Below, piece by piece: positions 4,962 to 10,341 of a stretch of DNA of 10,341 nucleotides (position 1 is the stretch's first letter; each line of letters starts with the position of its first letter). The notes below the pieces were generated by a model that searched no databases, was not told where the DNA came from, and worked only from the letters and a program-made list of their open reading frames with translations. Source of the stretch: Candidatus Subteraquimicrobium carltonvillense (GTDB lineage Bacteria > Actinomycetota > Aquicultoria > Subteraquimicrobiales > Subteraquimicrobiaceae); contig DDKQ01000054.1 of NCBI GenBank assembly GCA_002339355.1, forward strand, positions 1 to 10,341, read 5' to 3'. The position numbers and the translations under genes were made by a program.

Positions 4962-6461
4962 ATGTATCGTCCGTGTCGAAGTGAGTTTAAACGTTTGGCA
5001 AGGGAGTATAATTTGATACCGGTGTATCGAGAGATCGTCGCCGATACGGATACACCCGTTTCGGCCTTTAAGAAGCTGGGTGAGAGCACTAATGCTTTTC
5101 TTTTGGAGAGCGTCGAGGGTGGAGAAAGGCTTGGGCGTTATTCCTTTTTGGGTAATAATCCTTACCTCATTATCACCTGCGACGATGGTAACTTGCAGAT
5201 CATGCAGGGACAAAAGCTGACAAAAATATCGAATATTCCCGATCCCTTGAAGATCATTGAAGAGATCATCTCCCAATATCGCCCCGCCCAAATGGAGGAG
5301 CCCCCACCGTTTTATGGTGGAGCCGTGGGCTATCTGGGCTATGATGTCATCCGATACTTCGAAGATATTCCTAGGACCACTCAGGATGATTTACACCTCC
5401 CCGAAATGATCTTTGTCTTCACGGATACCATTCTCATCTTTGATCATCTAAAGCACAAAATTAAGGTGGTAGCCAACGCCCATATTGATGGCGAAGCCGA
5501 TGAGGCTTACGATCAAGCCATTTGTAAAGTAGAAGATCTAATCGAAAAGCTAAAACAACCCGTTGTTCATACTCCCCTTCGGGAATACTCCTATGTCTCA
5601 GCAGGTATCTCCCATCCTCACCTGGAATCTAACATGTCAAAGGAGGATTTCATCGAAGCCGTGAGTGAGGCAAAGGGATATATTAGAGCTGGAGATTTTC
5701 TTCAAGTCGTATTATCGCAGAGATTCTCCACCGAGATTAAGGCCGATCCCTTTGATATTTATCGGGCGTTAAGGATGATAAATCCATCACCCTACATGTA
5801 TTACTTGAAATTTGGAGATTTAAAGCTCATTGGCTCATCCCCTGAGCCCTTGGTGAAGGTCCAAGGCTCCTATGCAATTACCCGTCCCATCGCGGGCACT
5901 CGCCCCCGGGGGGAAACGGATGAGGAGGATAGAAAACTCGAGACCGAACTGTTGAGCGACGAAAAGGAACGGGCCGAACACATCATGCTCGTGGATCTGG
6001 GTCGGAATGATTTGGGCAGGGTATGCAAGCCGGGTAGTGTGAAGGTGGAAGAACTGATGTTCATCGAAAGATATTCCCATGTAATGCACATCGTCTCCAC
6101 CGTCGGTGGAACTTTGAGGAAAGATAAAAATGCCTTCGACGTTTTAAGAGCGGCTTTCCCCGCGGGAACCGTCACGGGTGCTCCCAAAATAAGGGCTATG
6201 GAAATCATCGATGAGCTTGAACCGACTTTGAGGGGCCCGTATGCGGGAGCTGTAGGATACTTCAGTTATTCTGGAAATTTGGATTCGTGCATAACTATAA
6301 GGACGATCATCGTTGTGGGAAATAAAGCATATGTACAAGCTGGAGCGGGAATAGTTTACGATTCTGTCCCCGAGAGGGAATTTCAGGAATCCGTGAATAA
6401 AGCTCAGGCACTCCTTTCAGCGGTTCATATGGCGGAGAATAGTTTGGGGAGCTACAAATGA
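4962..6461 (+). CDS. trpE: Anthranilate synthase component I (TrpE)
   Basis: Large subunit of anthranilate synthase, which makes anthranilate from chorismate with ammonia supplied by TrpG; the first committed and feedback-controlled step. The 499 residues cover the N-terminal domain and the chorismate-binding domain. LLES (47-50) followed by VEGGERLGRYSFLG is the segment that binds inhibitory tryptophan, so feedback control is probably intact. The catalytic domain shows RPIAGTRPRG (near 311), DLGRNDLGRV, HIVSTVGG, FPAGTVTGAPK (near 400) and DSCITIRT. The ATG at 4962 is preceded by a GAGGGGG ribosome binding site. It is controlled by the T-box leader upstream. Its stop overlaps the trpG start in ATGA, as expected for equimolar subunits. 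Confidence 0.97.
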   Translation: MYRPCRSEFKRLAREYNLIPVYREIVADTDTPVSAFKKLGESTNAFLLESVEGGERLGRYSFLGNNPYLIITCDDGNLQIMQGQKLTKISNIPDPLKIIEEIISQYRPAQMEEPPPFYGGAVGYLGYDVIRYFEDIPRTTQDDLHLPEMIFVFTDTILIFDHLKHKIKVVANAHIDGEADEAYDQAICKVEDLIEKLKQPVVHTPLREYSYVSAGISHPHLESNMSKEDFIEAVSEAKGYIRAGDFLQVVLSQRFSTEIKADPFDIYRALRMINPSPYMYYLKFGDLKLIGSSPEPLVKVQGSYAITRPIAGTRPRGETDEEDRKLETELLSDEKERAEHIMLVDLGRNDLGRVCKPGSVKVEELMFIERYSHVMHIVSTVGGTLRKDKNAFDVLRAAFPAGTVTGAPKIRAMEIIDELEPTLRGPYAGAVGYFSYSGNLDSCITIRTIIVVGNKAYVQAGAGIVYDSVPEREFQESVNKAQALLSAVHMAENSLGSYK

Positions 6462-7051
6462 TACTAATGATAGATAACTATGACTCATTTACATATAATC
6501 TGGTTCAATACTTGGGGGAGCTTGGGGCGGACCTGCCTGCTGGCAGGCATGGCATTCGCGTTTTCCGCAATGATAAGATCACTATCTCTCAGATTGAAAA
6601 ATTAAACCCCACATACATCGTGATCTCCCCAGGTCCATGTACCCCAAATGAGGCAGGCATTTCCATGAATGTGGTGAAATATTTTGCTGGGGAAATTCCC
6701 ATTTTGGGGGTTTGTCTGGGGCATCAGTCCATTGCCCAAGTGTTTGGAGGAAGGATCATCCGCGCTCTTGTTCCAGTTCACGGGAAAACTTCCCTAATTT
6801 ATCACGATGGAAAGACCATATACCGAGAAATCGAAAACCCCTTCGTTGCTACCAGATATCATTCCCTGATAGTGGAGAGAGAAACCCTCCCCGATTGTTT
6901 TGAGATATCTGCGGAGACGGAGGACAAAATCATCATGGGAATCAGACATAAGAAATTCCCCATTGAGGGAGTACAATTCCACCCAGAGTCCATTTTGACG
7001 GCGGTGGGTAAGAAAATTTTGAAGAATTTTTTGGAGTTGTTTGAAGGTTGA
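6458..7051 (+). CDS. trpG: Anthranilate synthase component II, glutaminase (TrpG)
   Basis: Class I glutamine amidotransferase subunit that feeds ammonia to TrpE. The catalytic triad is Cys86 (ILGVCLGHQSIAQVFGG), His175 and Glu177 (GVQFHPES). PVHGKTSLIYHDG (106-118) and TRYHSL (132-137) are the usual active-site and TrpE-contact segments; in some bacteria the protein doubles as PabA. At 197 residues it is slightly longer than usual. The extra residues are LPAGRHG (26-32), between LGELGAD and IRVFRND where the family normally reads straight through (LGELGAEVRVFRND type). They are encoded by a short palindrome. The rest of the protein is intact, so it is probably functional. Confidence 0.96.
   Translation: MILMIDNYDSFTYNLVQYLGELGADLPAGRHGIRVFRNDKITISQIEKLNPTYIVISPGPCTPNEAGISMNVVKYFAGEIPILGVCLGHQSIAQVFGGRIIRALVPVHGKTSLIYHDGKTIYREIENPFVATRYHSLIVERETLPDCFEISAETEDKIIMGIRHKKFPIEGVQFHPESILTAVGKKILKNFLELFEG
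6534..6549. repeat. Short palindrome inserted in frame in trpG
   Basis: TGCCTGC (6534-6540) and GCAGGCA (6543-6549) are exact reverse complements separated by TG. The stretch encodes LPAGRHG in a position where TrpG proteins normally have no extra residues. From memory, LPAGR-type peptides turn up as insertions in unrelated proteins of several uncultured bacterial lineages, which would suggest a dispersed palindromic element; I cannot verify this here. Confidence 0.6.
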
Positions 7052-7071
7052 AAAGAGAGGAGGTGTGACTT

Positions 7072-8088
7072 GTGATCGTTGAGGTCATTAGAAAAGTAGT
7101 TGAGCAAGAGAATTTAACCTCTGAGGAGGCTGCAGCGGTGATGGAGGAGATAATGAGCGGTAAGGCAAATGAAGCTCAAATCGCTTCCTTCATCACCGCT
7201 CTTCGGATGAAGGAAGAAACCGTAGATGAGATCTCAAGCTTTGCCAAGGTGATGCGGGCTCATGCAGTTCGAATCAGCCCAAAGGTAGCGGATTTGGTGG
7301 ACACCTGTGGTACGGGGGGAGATGTTTCCCATACCTTTAATATCTCCACGGTCACTGCTTTTGTGGCTTCGGGAGCTGGTGTACACATCGCCAAGCATGG
7401 AAATCGTTCCGTTTCCAGCCGCTGTGGAAGCGCTGATGTCATGGAAGCTCTGGGGGTAAAAATTGATTTGCCTCCTGAAGCGGTCGAGGCTTGCCTGAAT
7501 GAGGTGGGAATTGGTTTTTTGTTTGCCCCCCTGCTACATCCGGCGATGAAATATGCCACTCCCGTCAGACGAAGCATCGGTATTAGGACGGTCTTCAATA
7601 TCTTAGGTCCCCTCACCAATCCCGCCTTCGCTTCAGCTCAGATTTTAGGGGTTTACGATCCCTCCCTCGCTCCTATGCTCGCTGAAGTACTTGGGAATTT
7701 AGGGGTAAAGCGTGCTTTAGTGGTTCATGGTGACGGGCTAGATGAGTTAACCAATACCGGCGAGAGTTGCATCTCAGAGCTCGCAGATGGGAAGGTAATA
7801 AATTACAGAATAACCCCCGAACAATTCGATCTGCCCAGGGTAAAAGTAGATGACCTCAGGGGCGGAACCGTTGAGCAAAATGCTCAGATTATGAGAAACA
7901 TCTTATCGGATGAAAGGGGACCCCGAAGAGACATCGTGCTTTTAAATGCTGCAGCAGCTTTGGTTGCAGCGGACAGAGCTAAAGATATTGGGGATGGATT
8001 GAAACTTGCGGCTGAATCAATTGATAGCGGAGCAGCTCTTAAAAAACTCGAAAAACTCATAGAATTCACCAATAAAATGAAGGGGTGA
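7072..8088 (+). CDS. trpD: Anthranilate phosphoribosyltransferase (TrpD)
   Basis: Transfers the phosphoribosyl group of PRPP to anthranilate, the second step of the branch. It is 338 residues, typical of the stand-alone enzyme rather than a TrpGD fusion. The N-terminal helical domain (EEAAAVMEEIMSG, QIASFITALRMKEET) is followed by the PRPP/pyrophosphate loop DTCGTGGD (77-84) and KHGNRSVSSRCGSADV (108-123), which lines the anthranilate and PRPP sites. The GTG start at 7072 has a strong GGAGG at 7059-7063, 8 nt upstream. It follows trpG by 20 bp and precedes trpC by 28 bp, consistent with one trp transcript. Confidence 0.97.
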   Translation: MIVEVIRKVVEQENLTSEEAAAVMEEIMSGKANEAQIASFITALRMKEETVDEISSFAKVMRAHAVRISPKVADLVDTCGTGGDVSHTFNISTVTAFVASGAGVHIAKHGNRSVSSRCGSADVMEALGVKIDLPPEAVEACLNEVGIGFLFAPLLHPAMKYATPVRRSIGIRTVFNILGPLTNPAFASAQILGVYDPSLAPMLAEVLGNLGVKRALVVHGDGLDELTNTGESCISELADGKVINYRITPEQFDLPRVKVDDLRGGTVEQNAQIMRNILSDERGPRRDIVLLNAAAALVAADRAKDIGDGLKLAAESIDSGAALKKLEKLIEFTNKMKG

Positions 8089-8116
8089 GGAGTCTAAAGT
8101 CAAGAGGGCGTGGCTC

Positions 8117-8887
8117 ATGATTCTAAACGAGATAATTAGGGACAAGAGACTTGAGATAGAGCAAAGAAGAAAGAATGTAGGTCTTGAGACCTTGCGGGAG
8201 CGGATATCTTCCTTGCCTCCTGTGAGGGATTTTAAGGCTGCCCTTAAAAAACCGGGTCTTAGTCTCATCGCGGAGGTGAAGAGGGCATCTCCATCGGCTG
8301 GGTTAATCAGAGAATATTTTAATCCTGCGGGTATTGCTCAAGTTTGTGAGGAAAATGGCGCTGCTGCCATCTCTGTTTTGACAGACCGGTATTTCCAGGG
8401 AAGTTTACATCATTTGGAAGACATTAGAGCTGTGACCTCAATCCCTATCTTACGCAAGGATTTTATCATAGATGAGTTTCAGGTTTATGAGTCTAGAGCA
8501 AGTGGTGCCGACGCCATACTCTTGATTGCGAATATCCTTTCCATTGAGGAGATATTGAAGCTTCTCTCCCTTGCTCGAAAGCTGGATTTGGATGTTATCG
8601 TGGAGGTCCACAATCGCAAGGATTTAAGGAAAGCGTTAAAGACAAATGTGGAAATTATTGGTATAAATAATAGGAACCTCAGCGATTTTAAGGTCGATAT
8701 TTCGGTCACTCCAAAGCTCATTGAATTTATCCCTGAGGATAAGATCATTGTGAGCGAAAGTGGTATCCACAGCGCTCAAGATGTTGAGTTTTTGAAGGAG
8801 GTGGGAGTTAATGCAATTTTAGTTGGAGAAGCGCTCATGAGAAGCGATGATATTGGAGCAAAAATCAGGGAATTATTAAGTAGATGA
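8117..8887 (+). CDS. trpC: Indole-3-glycerol-phosphate synthase (TrpC)
   Basis: A (beta/alpha)8-barrel that closes the indole ring by decarboxylating CdRP to indole-3-glycerol phosphate. It has 256 residues, with no fused TrpF domain. Active-site residues all align with those known from Sulfolobus IGPS: Glu53 and Lys55 (IAEVKRASPS), Lys114 (LRKDFI), Glu163 (VEVH), Asn184 (GINNRNL) and Ser215 (VSESGI). GAGGG at 8104-8108 gives 8-nt spacing to the ATG at 8117. The usual next gene, trpF, is absent: a repeat-rich 146-bp spacer and trpB2 follow. Confidence 0.97.
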   Translation: MILNEIIRDKRLEIEQRRKNVGLETLRERISSLPPVRDFKAALKKPGLSLIAEVKRASPSAGLIREYFNPAGIAQVCEENGAAAISVLTDRYFQGSLHHLEDIRAVTSIPILRKDFIIDEFQVYESRASGADAILLIANILSIEEILKLLSLARKLDLDVIVEVHNRKDLRKALKTNVEIIGINNRNLSDFKVDISVTPKLIEFIPEDKIIVSESGIHSAQDVEFLKEVGVNAILVGEALMRSDDIGAKIRELLSR

Positions 8888-9020
8888 AAACAGGATACAG
8901 GATACAAGATTAAGGTTAAGTAGGAGGTCTCGTGCCTATTCTAAGAGACTAAAATATTTTATCAAAAAGCTAATTCTTTAATCCTTACAGCTTACGGCTC
9001 AAGAAGGAATTATTAATAAA
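8888..9020. repeat. trpC-trpB2 spacer with two kinds of heptameric repeat
   Basis: CAGGATA occurs twice in tandem (8891-8904) followed by CAAGATT, and CTTACAG-CTTACGG (8984-8997) is a second 7-bp tandem. Between them GGAGG (8923-8927) precedes a GTG at 8932 that opens only six codons (MPILRD, stop). I see no convincing terminator or promoter in the spacer, so trpB2 is probably read from the same transcript as trpC. Confidence 0.5.
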
Positions 9021-9033
9021 AGGAGGGAAATGC

Positions 9034-10341
9034 ATGTGGGAAGAGACGAAAATCATTTTGAGTGAAGGAGAGATGCCCGCAGCATGGTACAACATCTTAC
9101 CCGATTTACCAAAGCCCTTAGAGCCATATTTGAATCCGCAGACGAAGGAACCATCGGGTCTTGCTCTCCCACCACCCCTGTTTGCTGCGGAACTCAGCAA
9201 GCAGGAGTCGAGCATGGAGCGATGGATAGATATACCTGGAAAAGTAATAGACTTCTACAAATTGTATCGTCCAACGCCTCTCTTCAGGGCAAGGAGGCTA
9301 GAGGCAGCACTAGATACGCCAGCTAAAATATATTACAAATATGAGGGTTGGAGTCCACCAGGAAGTCACAAGCCTAACACTGCTATTGCCCAAGCATACT
9401 ATGCCAAGGAACAGGGTGTGAAGCGTTTGACCACTGAGACCGGGGCTGGTCAATGGGGTAGTGCTTTGGCCATGGCTTGCAGGTTAATGGGTCTGGATTG
9501 TACGGTTTACATGGTCAAAGTGAGTTACCACCAGAAACCCTACCGCAGGGTTCTCATGGAGACCTGGGGAGCTCAAGTGATTCCAAGTCCTAGTGAAAAA
9601 ACTCAATCTGGGCGGGAGATACTGGCGAAGGGCCCCGAGTGTCCTGGTAGTTTGGGAATCGCCATAAGCGAGGCGGTCGAAGATGCGGGTACTCATGATG
9701 ATACCTTGTATTCGCTGGGAAGTGTATTGAATCACGTTCTGCTTCACCAAACCATAATAGGGTTAGAATGCAAAAAACAATTTGAAAAAATAGATGATTA
9801 TCCGGACGTTATTTTTGGTTGCATCGGCGGTGGTAGTAGCCTGGGTGGAATTTGCCTACCCTTCGTGAAAGACAAGCTGGAAGGAAAGAAGGTAAGAGTA
9901 GTAGCGGTTGAACCCACTGCGTGTCCAACGCTCACAAAGGGTATTTACACCTACGACTATGGTGATACGGCACACCTGGCCCCCATAGCAAAGATGTACA
10001 CATTGGGTCATACCTTCGTTCCACCTCCGATACACGCTGGTGGACTTCGCTACCATGGTGATGCGCCGCTTATGTGCGCACTTTATGATCAAGGTATAAT
10101 AGAAGCTCAAGCCCATCACCAGAATCCGGTATTTGAGGCAGCGGTCACCTTTACCCAAGCCGAGGGGATAGTTCCCGCTCCTGAGACTGCTCATGCAGTC
10201 AAAGCAGCCATCGATGAAGCAATTAAGTGCAAGAAGAGTGGTGAGTCGGAGAATATCCTCATTAACCTCACGGGTCATGGGTATTTCGATCTCGCTGCCT
10301 ACGACGACTACCTCGCTGGCAAACTCCAGGATTATGAATAC
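9034..10341 (+). CDS. trpB2: Tryptophan synthase beta chain, TrpB2 class (3' end beyond the window)
   Basis: PLP enzyme that joins indole to a serine-derived aminoacrylate to give tryptophan. The 436 visible codons run open to the last base; TrpB2 proteins are only slightly longer, so very little is missing. Lys113 in PPGSHKPNTA is the Schiff-base lysine, TETGAGQWG (134-142) contacts the substrate carboxylate, and GGGS (265-268) binds the PLP phosphate. The long N-terminal segment before RPTPLFRARRLE (79-90) and the GLRYHG motif (337-342) place it in the TrpB2 rather than the TrpB1 class. AGGAGG (9021-9026) sets the ATG at 9034; the ATG at 9030 is too close and stops after 11 codons. Family knowledge says TrpB2 binds TrpA poorly or not at all, and at least one TrpB2 type prefers O-phosphoserine. 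No trpA or trpB1 is visible in the window. Confidence 0.95.
   Translation, partial: MWEETKIILSEGEMPAAWYNILPDLPKPLEPYLNPQTKEPSGLALPPPLFAAELSKQESSMERWIDIPGKVIDFYKLYRPTPLFRARRLEAALDTPAKIYYKYEGWSPPGSHKPNTAIAQAYYAKEQGVKRLTTETGAGQWGSALAMACRLMGLDCTVYMVKVSYHQKPYRRVLMETWGAQVIPSPSEKTQSGREILAKGPECPGSLGIAISEAVEDAGTHDDTLYSLGSVLNHVLLHQTIIGLECKKQFEKIDDYPDVIFGCIGGGSSLGGICLPFVKDKLEGKKVRVVAVEPTACPTLTKGIYTYDYGDTAHLAPIAKMYTLGHTFVPPPIHAGGLRYHGDAPLMCALYDQGIIEAQAHHQNPVFEAAVTFTQAEGIVPAPETAHAVKAAIDEAIKCKKSGESENILINLTGHGYFDLAAYDDYLAGKLQDYEY

Noticed and set aside
9856..10278. 140-codon minus-strand frame
   Set aside because: It is antisense to the trpB2 frame, which carries all expected motifs.

Overview
The window is about 10.3 kb of a bacterial chromosome and carries, all on the plus strand, most of a histidine operon followed by most of a tryptophan operon. 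A class I T-box leader with a UGG (Trp) specifier suggests a monoderm-type lineage (Firmicutes, Actinobacteriota, Chloroflexi and relatives). Frequent GTG starts, strong GGAGG ribosome binding sites, intermediate base composition and a TrpB2-class tryptophan synthase beta chain would fit an anaerobic, possibly thermophilic and deep-branching member. I cannot name the taxon from this sequence.

Layout: hisB (24-614), a 109-bp spacer with a repeat element, then hisH, hisA and hisF tightly packed or overlapping (724-2892). Next come a possible 48-residue single-pass membrane protein (2988-3134), an AT-rich repeat region (3150-3279) and hisI (3411-3752). A class I SAM methyltransferase (3824-4522) separates the two pathways. 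The trp block starts with a Trp T-box and its terminator (about 4629-4890), followed by trpE, trpG, trpD, trpC (4962-8887) and a trpB2-type gene (9034 to the window end, no stop reached).

Together HisB, HisH/HisF, HisA and HisI cover the middle steps of histidine synthesis; hisG, hisE, hisC and hisD are not seen. TrpE/TrpG, TrpD, TrpC and TrpB2 take chorismate to tryptophan, except that trpF and trpA are not in the window. The HisA here lacks the arginine I associate with bifunctional PriA, so the trpF activity is probably encoded elsewhere.

The most unusual feature is not a gene. Nearly every spacer of real length is built from short tandem repeats with a 7-bp period: TCGA-type heptamers upstream of hisH and trpE, AT-rich heptamers upstream of hisI, ATTAG-type heptamers before the methyltransferase, and CAGGATA and CTTACRG heptamers before trpB2. 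The same kind of sequence (four GTTCAAR plus four CTCCCAA units) sits in frame inside hisF and adds roughly 22-24 residues beside the catalytic Asp of strand 5. A separate short palindrome encoding LPAGRHG is inserted in frame in trpG. This resembles heptameric STRR sequences of cyanobacteria and the in-frame palindromic elements of Rickettsia, and it is the part of the window most worth following up.
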